Assembly (NCBI GenBank): GCA_019633985.1
Contig: JAHQWE010000013.1
Span: forward strand, 1 to 32,422
Length of the DNA stretch: 32,422 nt
From: Acidiferrobacterales bacterium
GTDB lineage: Bacteria > Pseudomonadota > Gammaproteobacteria > Arenicellales > Poriferihabitantaceae
Reading direction: 5' to 3'
Numbering within the stretch: position 1 is the stretch's first letter; every line of letters starts with the position of its first letter. The notes beneath the pieces are model-generated. The model saw only the letters and a program-made list of their open reading frames with translations. It did not search any database and was not told where the DNA came from. Below are positions 7,885 to 16,404 of the stretch, in pieces. Position numbers and translations under genes: made by a program.

Positions 7885-9816
7885 TTAATCGGAAGCTGGT
7901 CGCACGGAATCCTCGATAATTTCGGCATCAAATAAATTCACCAACTCCTGAACATTGGGATCTTCCCGAAAGCTCTGGTCCGCAGCCAACTGCGTTTCCT
8001 CGACAATTCGTTTCTTTTGCAGCGAAGGTGTTTCCATTTCAGAACTTGAAATAGTCTCTATAGAGACCGCTATTCTGGGGCCGTTACCATCGGAAAGATC
8101 AGCTAGATGCTGGTTAATTTTCTCCAAGCGAGCATCGTTGAACAGGTGTTGTGCCCGCTCATCCAACACCATATTGAGCACCTTTCCCTCCTGAGATCTC
8201 GGTACCATATTCATTGCTAGCTCTTTAGCGATACCTTCTATCCCACCAGTTTGCGCATAAACACTCCAGCCTTCGGTCGTGCCAAGCTGGTTCGGGTCCA
8301 CAAAAGGATGGGCGCGAATAGGTGACGATTCCAGTTCTGGAGGCAAATCTGATAACGGAGGTGCATCGTCCATAGGCAATACTTCTTCAACTTGACTCGT
8401 AGTGGCCTGGAAGTTTTTCTCGTCCAATTCTCGACGCGAGTCGTCATCCTTTTTCGGCGTAGCCACCGCAGCGGAGTCTGGTTGCGGTATTGCAACCGGT
8501 GGCCGTTCAACAAACTTTCTTCGGGCTATCCTGGGTTCAGCGTTTTGGTGTGTTCGTTCTGGACTCGAGTCGCTGGGTCCACGATCACTGGGCGCCCCAA
8601 ACTCGCTGGTCGACGCGTTTCTCTGTATCCGACTTCTTCCTCTGTTACTCATACCTGAAGATTGAACAGATGTAGGCGGAGAATGCGCTGTGTCAGCGTT
8701 GCTACTATCAGAATTTGACGGTGCAGTGGCAGACTGTGGTTGAAAGCTGGTCATCCTCAACAACGCCATTTCAAATCCGGTTCTTGGGTCAGGTGCGAGG
8801 GGTATATCCCGCTTTCCAGTCAGTGCGATCTGATACAGCAGTTGCACCAGCTCTGGGTCCGTCTTAGCGCTCAGATCCGCTACGTTTTCCACATCGACTC
8901 CTTTCGCTATTACGGCATCGGGCGCGACTTGATAAAGTGCAATATGGTGTAGTGTAGTCAGAATGTCATCCATCGCCGAAGCAAAATTCACCGATCGCTC
9001 CGCCAGGGAACCAATCGTTGCCATCACCTTAACGGGATCATTGTCACAAACGTGAGCCAGGATTCGTCGGGTAAAGTCGTTGTCAATCATTCCCAGCATT
9101 GAACGTACCTGGGTCGATTCCACCTGGCCATTGCCAAAAGCAATCGCCTGATCCAGTAAGCTTAACGCATCTCGGACACTCCCATCCGCTGAGCGCGCGA
9201 TGACTTTGAGCGCTTCGGGTTCGAAAGACATACTCTCTGCCGTCAGAATCTTCTCCAGCTGCGAAAATAGCCTTTCGATGTCCATGGCTTTCAGGTTGAA
9301 CTGGATACAACGGGACAAAATCGTTGCCGGCAGCTTTTGGGGGTCAGTGGTTGCTAATAGAAATTTGACATGGGCCGGAGGCTCTTCCAACGTTTTCAAA
9401 AGCGCATTAAAACTGTGCGTGGACAGCATGTGCACTTCGTCAATCAGATAAATTTTGTAACGCCCCACTGTAGGCGCATATTGCACGTTATCGAGGAGTT
9501 CTCGTGTATCGTCTACACGGGTTCTTGAAGCGGCATCAACTTCAATCAGATCGATATAATTCCCCTGACTGACACCAGCACATGCTGCACATTCCCCACA
9601 CGGCGAAGCGCTAACGCCTGTTTCACAATTCAGCGCTCGGGCGAATATCCTAGCCAGTGTTGTCTTACCGACTCCGCGGGTCCCGGTAAACAGATAAGCA
9701 TGGTGCACGCGCTCAGAATCCAACGCATTAGCGAGCGCAGATACGACATGCTCCTGTCCAATGACTTCGTCAAATGATTGGGGTCGCCACTTTCTTGCTA
9801 ACGCTTGATAACTCAT
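7885..9816 (-). CDS. dnaX: DNA polymerase III subunits tau (and possibly gamma)
   Basis: Clamp-loader ATPase. The full frame encodes a 643-residue tau-type product. Residues 1-240 form the AAA+ core: Walker A GTRGVGKTTLAR (about 45-56), a zinc module of four cysteines (about 64-79), the DEVH Walker B box, and SRC with the arginine finger. Residues to about 365 are the collar domain. The region at about 365-490 is a Ser/Pro/Arg-rich linker, and the C-terminal part corresponds to the DnaB- and alpha-binding domains of tau. A candidate -1 frameshift site at codons 455-456 could give a shorter gamma of about 457 residues (see separate entry). The gene is 247 bases downstream of the SRP RNA gene, the usual arrangement in Pseudomonas. 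Confidence 0.96.
   Translation of the reverse strand: MSYQALARKWRPQSFDEVIGQEHVVSALANALDSERVHHAYLFTGTRGVGKTTLARIFARALNCETGVSASPCGECAACAGVSQGNYIDLIEVDAASRTRVDDTRELLDNVQYAPTVGRYKIYLIDEVHMLSTHSFNALLKTLEEPPAHVKFLLATTDPQKLPATILSRCIQFNLKAMDIERLFSQLEKILTAESMSFEPEALKVIARSADGSVRDALSLLDQAIAFGNGQVESTQVRSMLGMIDNDFTRRILAHVCDNDPVKVMATIGSLAERSVNFASAMDDILTTLHHIALYQVAPDAVIAKGVDVENVADLSAKTDPELVQLLYQIALTGKRDIPLAPDPRTGFEMALLRMTSFQPQSATAPSNSDSSNADTAHSPPTSVQSSGMSNRGRSRIQRNASTSEFGAPSDRGPSDSSPERTHQNAEPRIARRKFVERPPVAIPQPDSAAVATPKKDDDSRRELDEKNFQATTSQVEEVLPMDDAPPLSDLPPELESSPIRAHPFVDPNQLGTTEGWSVYAQTGGIEGIAKELAMNMVPRSQEGKVLNMVLDERAQHLFNDARLEKINQHLADLSDGNGPRIAVSIETISSSEMETPSLQKKRIVEETQLAADQSFREDPNVQELVNLFDAEIIEDSVRPASD
8444..8457 (-). 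other. dnaX: Candidate programmed -1 frameshift site in dnaX
   Basis: On the minus strand the zero frame reads CCG AAA AAG GAT GAC at codons 454-458. A slip of one base back after AAG would read GGA then TGA, ending the protein two codons later. E. coli dnaX makes gamma in the same way (A AAA AAG, then one codon and TGA). The heptamer here is G AAA AAG, one A short of the ideal. A purine-rich GGTGG lies 8 bases upstream. Only a weak 4-base-pair stem (CGAC-TCGC-GTCG) follows. The position, in the linker just before the tau-specific domains, is right for gamma. Confidence 0.4.
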
Positions 9817-10063
9817 GCAGCTATTTTACCTGTTGGTGGCTAATGTGTTGCGAACAAATAAAGCATCAAATGCAATTCGATATTCTAGGGTTGCAATAGT
9901 AGGATTGGCTGCTAGTGTGGAATCGGTAAATTTGAGGGACCAGGCACACCTCTTCCAATGAGCACCACAGCGGGTTTGTGACGGAGTATTGGGCACTAGA
10001 AAGGAATATTAGATTGCTTCCAGGATTCGGGGAACTTGAGGAACAGACACATCACGAGGAGGT

Positions 10064-10176
10064 GGCGGGTCCAACTAGCCTTACCCTGGCACCCGAATCG
10101 GCTGCTGCGGCTGCTTCCTTCCGGACCTGACCGGGTTCACAACGTATCGCCACCAGGGAGACCAGTTTTCACCGCC
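10064..10176 (-). ncRNA. ffs: 4.5S RNA of the signal recognition particle
   Basis: The minus strand carries the nearly invariant SRP apical loop GGTCAGGTCCGGAAGGAAGC, which binds Ffh. The flanks pair into one long hairpin about 113 bases long: GGCGG at the 5' end with CCGCC at the 3' end, CCCTGG with CCAGGG, and ACTGGTCT with AGGCTAGT (with wobble pairs). Placement next to dnaX is as in other Gammaproteobacteria. A TACAAT box about 25 bases upstream of the 5' end (plus-strand 10202-10207), with a weak -35, may be the promoter; this would leave a short 5' leader for RNase P, as in E. coli. Ends are set by the pairing and may be off by a few bases. Confidence 0.95.
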
Positions 10177-10395
10177 ATAGATGATCAAGCCTCTGGCTAG
10201 ATTGTAAACCATCGCCTGGATAAACCGAAGCAGATTTATGCATTGATGGTTCGGTTGTCACTGAATCCCGAGAATCAAAACCTATAAAGGCAACAAAAGT
10301 TTTTTCAGCCAGAGAGACACAAGGCTATTTTGCAACATTGACACTATCTCGCCTCACATTCACACTCTCCGGCCAGCCTCCATCCACTCAAATTG

Positions 10396-11646
10396 ATGCG
10401 CCAATTAGATCTCCAGTTCGTACGGGAGTGCTTCCCAGCATTCCAACATCCTTTACCTGCCAAAACGGCGTTTTTTGAAAACGCCGGTGGTAGCTATGTG
10501 GCGGGTACGGTATTGGAAAAGTACATGCATTTTTACCAAGCCAACAAAGTACAACCCTACGGCGCTAGTCAGATTTGCCATGCGGCAGGGGAACAGATGG
10601 ATGCCGGCAGACAGACCATGGCCGACCTTCTTGGTGTCAATAAGGATACAGTGACCATTGGCCCCTCCACCACTCAAAATTTTAATACCCTGGCTATTGC
10701 CTGCCAGGCCATCATTGGAAAAAACGACAGTGTTATCGTGACGCAGCAGGATCACGAGGCTAATATCGGCGCATGGGAACGACTTTGCCGACGCCAGGAA
10801 GCAAATCTGCTTCATTGGACAATTGACGAAACCGGCGAGCTCAATATCGATCGTCTTGAAGAACTACTGGACGAATCTGTCAAAGTCATTTGTATGACCC
10901 ACAGCTCCAATATTGTGGGCACCATTAATCCAGTGGAACAAGTCATTGCCAAGGCCCGGCCCCGCGGCATTCGTGTGGTTGTTGATGGCGTATCGTTCGC
11001 ACCACACCAGTGGCCAAATATTCCGGTTCAACAACCTGATGCGTACTGTTTCTCGACCTATAAAACCTATGCCACACATTTGGGAATCATGTATGTGGCG
11101 CCAGATTTCGCCGCACAGCTTGCCCCCCAGTGCCATTATTTTAATCTAGACTATCCTGAGAAAAGGTTTGATGCTGCCGGCCCAGACCATGCTTCTATTG
11201 CTGCGCTAGACGGTCTTGGAGATTACTTCACTGCCAGCTATAACTATCATATAGGTGGATCGGAACCTTCCCTGTATCAGCAAACCCAGGCGGTTTCTCA
11301 ACTGATGCACGCCCATGAAACAGAAATTTGCGCCAATTTTTTGGAGGGGATCGAGGATCTTCCAGTGCGTATTATCGGACGGACTATCATGGAAGGTCGG
11401 GAAGCGAATATCGCTATGACATCGGATTGGTTGTCCTCAGCCACGATGTCTCAAGAGTTAGCTAAGCACGATATTGCAGCAGGAAACGGTAATTTCTATG
11501 CAATACGATTATTGGAGAGCGCTGGAGTGAAAGATACAAAAGATGGTGTGTTGCGTATCAGCTTTTCCCATTACAACTCCCAGGAAGACGTTGATCGTAC
11601 AGTAGACGTACTTACTTCTATACACCAAAATAAAAAGCGCGGATAA
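10396..11646 (+). CDS. Class V aminotransferase-fold PLP-dependent enzyme
   Basis: A 416-residue fold-type I PLP enzyme of the cysteine desulfurase/class V aminotransferase superfamily. FFENAGGSYV near residue 28 is the family's N-terminal block. TTQNF near residue 93 is the phosphate-binding region, and DHEANIGAWERL and VVVDGVSFAPHQWP hold the residues that stack on and bind the cofactor. STYKTYATH near residue 223 carries the Schiff-base lysine. I see no cysteine loop of the desulfurase type, so a lyase, transaminase or amine-acting enzyme is as likely as a desulfurase. The ATG at 10396 follows an in-frame TTG; neither has a ribosome site. It converges on the glnT-like gene and shares a terminator with it, so it is probably not cotranscribed with that cluster. 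Substrate unknown. Confidence 0.85.
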   Translation: MRQLDLQFVRECFPAFQHPLPAKTAFFENAGGSYVAGTVLEKYMHFYQANKVQPYGASQICHAAGEQMDAGRQTMADLLGVNKDTVTIGPSTTQNFNTLAIACQAIIGKNDSVIVTQQDHEANIGAWERLCRRQEANLLHWTIDETGELNIDRLEELLDESVKVICMTHSSNIVGTINPVEQVIAKARPRGIRVVVDGVSFAPHQWPNIPVQQPDAYCFSTYKTYATHLGIMYVAPDFAAQLAPQCHYFNLDYPEKRFDAAGPDHASIAALDGLGDYFTASYNYHIGGSEPSLYQQTQAVSQLMHAHETEICANFLEGIEDLPVRIIGRTIMEGREANIAMTSDWLSSATMSQELAKHDIAAGNGNFYAIRLLESAGVKDTKDGVLRISFSHYNSQEDVDRTVDVLTSIHQNKKRG

Positions 11647-11658
11647 ACCGCGCTTTTT
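11632..11658. terminator. Bidirectional rho-independent terminator
   Basis: A perfect 11-base inverted repeat, AAAAAGCGCGG / CCGCGCTTTTT, with a 5-base ATAAA loop, lies between the convergent class V enzyme and glnT-like gene. It is T-tailed on both strands, so it can stop both transcripts. The TAA stop of the plus-strand gene (11644-11646) is inside the loop. Confidence 0.9.
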
Positions 11659-11696
11659 CTCCATCTGTTGTGCAGCAAATCCCCTTGAAATGCTAA

Positions 11697-13004
11697 CTAG
11701 CAATCCAGGGTATTTTGCCGTTCCCAATCCGAAATCGTCGAAGCATACTCGTTCCACTGATTCATGCGTAATTTGCAGTAAGCATCAATCAGCTCTTCCC
11801 CTAATGCTGTCTTGAGCGCCTTTCCTTTCTGTGTCAGTCGAATCGCATCCAGTAAATTCAGAGGGAGTTTCTTCAAGCCTTTTACTTTATGTCCCTCCTC
11901 GTACATATTGATATCCAGGCGCTTACCGGGATCTCGTTTGTTTGCAACACCGTCAAGACCAGCGCCCAATATACCAGCCTGCAACAGATAGGGGTTGGCG
12001 GCACCGTCCATCAAGCGTAGCTCAAATCGACCCGCATCCGGAATACGTACCATATGCGTACGATTGTTGCCGCCGTAGCTAACAGAGTTCGGCGACCAGG
12101 TTGCTCCAGATAAAGTTCGAGGGGCATTAATTCGTTTATAGCTATTTACCGTCGGATTGAATATCGAAGTGAGCTCCTCCACGTTGTGCATGATGCCGCC
12201 GAGAAATTGGTACGCCTTTTCAGAAAGCCCCATTTCATCTTTCTTGTTGGCAAACAGGTTTTTATCGCCTTTGGTATTCCATAGTGAAACATGGGCGTGG
12301 CAACCGTTGCCGGTTAAGTGACTAAATGGCTTGGGCATAAACGTAGCGCGCAAGCCATGGTTTTCTGCGATCTGGCGAACCATATACTTAAAAAACACAT
12401 GGCGATCAGCGGTCACCAGGCAATCATCATAATCCCAGTTCATTTCAAACTGACCGTTCGCATCCTCATGGTCGTTTTGATAAGGCCCCCAGCCGAGCTC
12501 GATCATAGCGTCGCAAATTTCTGTGATTACATCATATCTCCGCATGAGCGCAGACTGATCGTAACAAGGCTTGGATTGGGTATCCTGGTCGTCCGAAATT
12601 TCGGTGCCATCCTTATTCACCAGAAAATATTCACATTCGACACCGGTTTTCATCCTGAAGCCTTTTGCTTTGGCCTTTTCTATTTGCCGCTTCAGCGCAA
12701 TACGGGGAGAAGCTTCAATCGCTTTCCCGTCGAGATAAAGATCGCTTGCCAGCCAGCCTACTTCTTTTTTCCACGGGAGTTGAATCAGGCTGTCGGGGTC
12801 AGGAACAGCGAACATATCGCCGTCTGCGGGGCTCATGTCCAGCCATGCGGCAAAGCCGGCAAATCCGGCCCCATCCCGTTGCATGTCTCCGATAGCGCGA
12901 GCAGGAACAAGTTTAGATCGCAACACGCCGAACAGATCGACAAAGCTGATCAGGAAGTATTCAATTTTTTTCTGTTTTGCGATCTTCGCAAGATCTTTAG
13001 CCAT
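11697..13004 (-). CDS. glnT: Type III glutamine synthetase-like ligase (GlnT / gamma-glutamylmethylamide synthetase family)
   Basis: An ATP-dependent glutamate-amine ligase of 435 residues. The catalytic domain shows TGVECEYFL, NDHEDANGQFEMNW, NGCHAHVSLW (metal/ATP site) and NPTVNSYKRINAPRT followed by NNRTHMVRIP and RFELRLMDGAANPYL (glutamate and ATP binding). The family includes GlnT of rhizobia and GmaS, which joins methylamine to glutamate; the sequence cannot tell ammonia from methylamine as substrate. Start at ATG 13004, with GAGG 11 bases upstream; a TTG 15 bases further up is less likely. Its own promoter is visible at 13045-13050. It is downstream of glxBCD on the same strand, separated by about 350 bases. 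Sure of family, unsure of substrate. Confidence 0.9.
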   Translation of the reverse strand: MAKDLAKIAKQKKIEYFLISFVDLFGVLRSKLVPARAIGDMQRDGAGFAGFAAWLDMSPADGDMFAVPDPDSLIQLPWKKEVGWLASDLYLDGKAIEASPRIALKRQIEKAKAKGFRMKTGVECEYFLVNKDGTEISDDQDTQSKPCYDQSALMRRYDVITEICDAMIELGWGPYQNDHEDANGQFEMNWDYDDCLVTADRHVFFKYMVRQIAENHGLRATFMPKPFSHLTGNGCHAHVSLWNTKGDKNLFANKKDEMGLSEKAYQFLGGIMHNVEELTSIFNPTVNSYKRINAPRTLSGATWSPNSVSYGGNNRTHMVRIPDAGRFELRLMDGAANPYLLQAGILGAGLDGVANKRDPGKRLDINMYEEGHKVKGLKKLPLNLLDAIRLTQKGKALKTALGEELIDAYCKLRMNQWNEYASTISDWERQNTLDC

Positions 13005-13039
13005 AGTTCTTTGCCTCAATGATGTATGGTTTTTATTTA

Positions 13040-13060
13040 TCCAGATTATACTCGTCTGGA
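13040..13060 (-). promoter_or_regulatory. glnT promoter -10 box inside an inverted repeat
   Basis: The minus strand has a consensus TATAAT (plus-strand 13045-13050), 40 bases before the glnT ATG. It is overlapped by an inverted repeat with 6-base arms, TCCAGA and TCTGGA, and a 9-base spacer. The -35 region is poor, which suggests dependence on an activator or repression through the repeat. The gap from here to 13360 shows no gene; it has two GGTCGA copies 12 bases apart (13103, 13115) but nothing else I can name. Confidence 0.5.
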
Positions 13061-13360
13061 AAAATCATAAAGAGATGGAATCAAATTCCGTTTAGTTAGA
13101 CAGGTCGAATGATCGGTCGAGCAAGGTTCGCAGTGTTGATGGTTCGAAGAAACCGCAAACCCAAAGAACGTTTTGTTTCCGCCAGGGTTGCCAGAGAACC
13201 GCGGGGATAAATTGATCTGGTTAGGGTATTTGCGATAGGGAGTTACCTTGTTCAGGATATTGTGTTTAGCGTTCTTGATTCACTGCCCCGATCACTTTGC
13301 TTCACTGCTGACTTTATAATGTTGTGTTCAATTAAAGCTTTCCTCGTATCAGTAGCAAAC

Positions 13361-14692
13361 TCAATATCGTCCGCCGTGACCTGGAATCCAGTCGGTTCCA
13401 GCTAACGGAATTCGAGCCATTGCCGAGGCCTCCACGGTCAATGCAACCAGATCTTCGGGTTCCAGATTTCGCACATTGGATTTTCCCGCAGCTCTCGCAA
13501 GTGTTTGTGTTTCCAGGGTCAAACAGCGCAGATAATTTGCCACCCTTCTTCCCGCGAGCGCCGGGTCCAGTCTTCTAGCAAGTTCATCACTTTGAGTGGA
13601 AATTCCGGTGGGATCCTGACCGTTTTGCCAGTCGTCATAATATCCTGCACTCGTACCCAGTGCATTGTATTCCTCTTCAAACTCGTCGGCATTATCTCCC
13701 ATAGCAATCAATGCGGCCGTTCCAATTGAGACAGCATCGGCGCCCATAGCCAGTGCTTTAGCGACATCAGCGCCGGTGCGAATTCCGCCAGATACGATGA
13801 GTTGCACCTTTCTATGCATATCCATGTCCTTGAGGGCATCGACCGCCATGCGAGTTGCCGGTAGTGTCGGGATACCCACATGCTCAATGAATATGTCCTG
13901 TGTCGCCGCAGTTCCGCCTTGCATGCCGTCAACGACCACCACATCCGCACCAGCCTTGACCGCCAGCTGCACATCGAAAAAAGTTCTCGTCGCGCCAACC
14001 TTAATGTAAATCGGGATTTGCCAATCAGTGATCTCGCGCAATTCCTGCACCTTAATTTCCAGATCATCCGGGCCCGTCCAGTCAGGGTGACGACAGGCGC
14101 TTCTTTGATCGATCCCCTTGGGGAGGTTTCGCATATCGGCCACACGGTCACTAATTTTTTGGCCGAGCAACATGCCACCACCACCTGGTTTAGCACCCTG
14201 CCCTACAACGACCTCGATCGCGTCCGCTTTTCTGAGATCATCCGGATTCATCCCATACCGTGAGGGTAAATATTGATACACCAGTTTGCTCGAGTGACCG
14301 CGTTCTTCCGGTGTCATTCCGCCATCACCAGTGGTGGTACTGGTACCAACTTCTGATGCGCCTCGACCCAAGGCTTCCTTAGCGGGAGCAGATAGCGCCC
14401 CGAAACTCATACCAGCAATTGTAATAGGCGTAGAGATCTTGACAGGATTTTTGGCAAACCGGGTTCCGAGCGTTACCTCGGTTTCGCAGGTCTCACGATA
14501 CCCCTCCAGCGGATATCGCGACATGGAAGCACCCAGAAATAACAGGTCGTCAAATGTCGGTACTGTCCGTTTCGCCCCAGCACCGCGAATATCATAAATG
14601 CCCTCATTCGCTGCCCGTTGAATTTCACGGATCACTGGCTTGGTAAAAGTAGCCGACTCTCGGAGCCAGCTGGTATCAATTTTATTGGTCAT
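13361..14692 (-). CDS. glxD: FMN-binding glutamate synthase family protein (GlxD / MgsC)
   Basis: The FMN-binding synthase domain of glutamate synthase as a separate 443-residue protein. Visible motifs: GMSFGALSAPAKEALGRGAS near residue 95, GQGAKPGGGGMLLG near 165 (glutamate/2-oxoglutarate loop), IKVGATRTFFDV, VVVDGMQGGTAATQDIF, and the C-terminal FMN phosphate site SGGIRTGADVAKALAMGAD. The segment NGQDPTGISTQ lacks the Cys residues that hold a [3Fe-4S] cluster in GltB. Start is ATG at 14692 (MTNKID), 25 bases after the glxC stop. The frame is open upstream but runs through glxC and looks unlike the family. With GlxB and GlxC it should form a synthase that makes glutamate or N-methylglutamate. 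Length matches MgsC. Confidence 0.9.
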   Translation of the reverse strand: MTNKIDTSWLRESATFTKPVIREIQRAANEGIYDIRGAGAKRTVPTFDDLLFLGASMSRYPLEGYRETCETEVTLGTRFAKNPVKISTPITIAGMSFGALSAPAKEALGRGASEVGTSTTTGDGGMTPEERGHSSKLVYQYLPSRYGMNPDDLRKADAIEVVVGQGAKPGGGGMLLGQKISDRVADMRNLPKGIDQRSACRHPDWTGPDDLEIKVQELREITDWQIPIYIKVGATRTFFDVQLAVKAGADVVVVDGMQGGTAATQDIFIEHVGIPTLPATRMAVDALKDMDMHRKVQLIVSGGIRTGADVAKALAMGADAVSIGTAALIAMGDNADEFEEEYNALGTSAGYYDDWQNGQDPTGISTQSDELARRLDPALAGRRVANYLRCLTLETQTLARAAGKSNVRNLEPEDLVALTVEASAMARIPLAGTDWIPGHGGRY

Positions 14693-14717
14693 TGTGGTGG
14701 CTTCTTCTGGTGGGCAA

Positions 14718-15392
14718 TCAGTAGGCACTGACGTTATCGATGTTGAAGTTATAGAGCTGGCGTGCAGACCCATAGCGGCGAAAACTCGCAGGATCATGCT
14801 CAATACCCGACTGTTCCAGCAATACAGCAAGTTCTTCGAGATGGCTTGCTGTCATCTCCTTTTCAATGCAGTCCGTTCCCAGGCTAGCGGCGGAACCTCG
14901 GAGGTAAATTTGTGCTTCATAAATGGAATCACCCAGGGAATCACCAGCATCACCGCAAATTACCAATCGGCCACTTTGTGCCATAAATGCACTCATGTGG
15001 CCGATAGATCCTCCAATGACAATGTCTACGCCCTTCATCGAAATACCGCAACGCGCGGCTGCATCTCCTCTTACCACCAGCAACCCCCCGTGCGCGGTAG
15101 CGCCACAATATTGAGAAGCGTTTCCATTCACCTCGACCCTGCCCGACATCATATTTTCGGCAAGACCCGGTCCCGCATTACCGTGGATTTGAATCGTCGC
15201 GTTTTGATTCATTCCCGCACAGTAGTATCCTACATGGCCATGTACATCTACCGAGGTGGCGAACATCGCGCCCGCCGCCACATTGTGTTTGCCGCCAGGA
15301 TTGACGACCGAGAAAGAGGCATTAGCCGCGTCTTCAGTATGCAGAGCCTGATTCAAAGCGCGCACTTCGTTATCTTGTAAATCGAATTTCAT
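14718..15392 (-). CDS. glxC: GXGXG-domain protein of split glutamate synthase (GlxC / MgsB)
   Basis: The 224-residue equivalent of the C-terminal GXGXG beta-helix domain of glutamate synthase. Repeating glycine turns are visible: VDVHGHVGYYCAGMN, IHGNAGPGLAENM, VEVNGNASQYCGATAHGG, VRGDAAARCGISMKG, VIGGSIGHMSAFMAQSG and ICGDAGDSLGDSIYE. In GltB this domain is structural and holds the others together. Its ATG overlaps the glxB stop as TGATG, so the two are translationally coupled. The plus-strand open frame covering the same stretch is a shadow. Confidence 0.9.
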   Translation of the reverse strand: MKFDLQDNEVRALNQALHTEDAANASFSVVNPGGKHNVAAGAMFATSVDVHGHVGYYCAGMNQNATIQIHGNAGPGLAENMMSGRVEVNGNASQYCGATAHGGLLVVRGDAAARCGISMKGVDIVIGGSIGHMSAFMAQSGRLVICGDAGDSLGDSIYEAQIYLRGSAASLGTDCIEKEMTASHLEELAVLLEQSGIEHDPASFRRYGSARQLYNFNIDNVSAY

Positions 15393-16300
15393 CAGTTTCT
15401 CTCCCAGCTATAGATTCTTGCCGGTTCCGGTTCCCAGATACGTGCGTTTTCGCTGTTGGGAAGTTGGGCAATGGCCCGAAACTCAGAGGACATGGCGACC
15501 CAATCATCTGTTTCTGCAAGAACAGCAGGCTTACAGGCAATCGGATCGCGCAAGACGGCAAATCCATCTTTGGTACCTATAGCAAAAGTATAAAAACCAT
15601 CCAAATCCTGTATTGCCGCTTCCAACGCTTCATTTAGCGACGCTCCCTGGGACAATCTCCAGGTAAGGTAACCGGCCGCAACCTCACTATCATTGTCAGT
15701 CTGAAACATGATGCCCTGCTTGCGGAGCATTTCTCTCAACTGATTGTGATTCGATAGAGAGCCGTTGTGTACCAGGCATAAATCAAGACCGGTGGAGAAC
15801 GGATGGGAATGTTCGGTGGTAACCGCACTTTCCGTCGCCATTCGCGTATGACCCAATGCATGGGTGCCGCGCATTGATCGCAGAGAGAACTTATCGACTA
15901 CCTGATCCGGTAGCCCTTTCTCCTTGAATATTTCAATCGCACTACCCACGCTGGTGATGTTGATATCTTGCACTGAGTTTGTCACCCACTCAGAAAACCG
16001 ATCAGCATCTCGCTCCGATTGCACATCCAATATCACCACAGCATGGTTTGCGACCGGAGAGATTGAAACCGAATGCGGATAGTGCTCTGCAATAGATTTC
16101 TCCATCACTGCCCAATCCACATCATCCTGTCCCTGCAAAGTGATTTTCACCTGTTGGGTCGAGACTGGGTCGTGATAGATCGCCACGCCAGCACTGTCTG
16201 GACCCCGATCTGTCATCTGCACCAGCATATCGGCCAGCATTCCACCCAAGCCGGATTCCAGTTCAGGGTTTTTATAGTAAATACCTACAATTCCACACAT
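15392..16300 (-). CDS. glxB: Class II glutamine amidotransferase of split glutamate synthase (GlxB / MgsA)
   Basis: A 302-residue N-terminal-nucleophile glutaminase. It begins MCGIVGIYY, with Cys2 as nucleophile, followed by MTDRGPDSAGVAIY. The later blocks GHTRMATESAVTTEHSHPF, LVHNGSLSNHNQLR and DNDSEVAAGYL are those of the GATase-2 family. It would release ammonia, or accept a gamma-glutamyl amide such as gamma-glutamylmethylamide made by the glnT-like ligase, and pass the amine to GlxD. It is first of three tightly spaced genes (glxB overlaps glxC; glxD follows after 25 bases) and lies 104 bases downstream of the XRE-cupin regulator. Confidence 0.91.
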   Translation of the reverse strand: MCGIVGIYYKNPELESGLGGMLADMLVQMTDRGPDSAGVAIYHDPVSTQQVKITLQGQDDVDWAVMEKSIAEHYPHSVSISPVANHAVVILDVQSERDADRFSEWVTNSVQDINITSVGSAIEIFKEKGLPDQVVDKFSLRSMRGTHALGHTRMATESAVTTEHSHPFSTGLDLCLVHNGSLSNHNQLREMLRKQGIMFQTDNDSEVAAGYLTWRLSQGASLNEALEAAIQDLDGFYTFAIGTKDGFAVLRDPIACKPAVLAETDDWVAMSSEFRAIAQLPNSENARIWEPEPARIYSWERN

Positions 16301-16404
16301 AACAGCGCGCCATTCATCAATAAGCCAGAAATACTAGCACTCAGGGCGCATTTTAGCTACTAGCAGTTAATAATGTTTCCTAACAAGAAATAATTAAATC
16401 CACG

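Noticed and set aside
9817..10063. Possible small gene or extra RNA between dnaX and ffs
   Set aside because: No frame with ribosome site and no stable hairpin; it is most likely the dnaX leader and promoter region, though no clear promoter is seen.
12318..13022. Plus-strand open frame of 234 codons
   Set aside because: It is antisense to the glnT-like gene, which has clear catalytic motifs, and its translation shows no family features.
13149..13179. GAAAC...GTTTC pair upstream of glnT as a second copy of the XRE operator
   Set aside because: The arms are only 5 bases and the spacing (21 bases) differs from the 10 bases of the regulator-gap repeat.
13284..13300. Possible sigma-54 promoter near glnT (TGCCCC...TTTGC)
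   Set aside because: It lacks the essential GG of the -24 element and is on the plus strand, away from glnT.
13708..14196. Minus-strand open frame of 162 codons in another frame of glxD
   Set aside because: It overlaps the FMN-binding core of glxD and has Cys/Trp-rich, shadow-like composition.
14640..15380. Plus-strand open frame of 246 codons
   Set aside because: It is antisense to glxC and the start of glxD; the glycine-turn repeats on the minus strand show which frame is real.
16332..16365. Two TACTAGCA copies 26 bases apart before glxB
   Set aside because: Short direct repeat not in helical phase with any promoter element I can define; could be chance.
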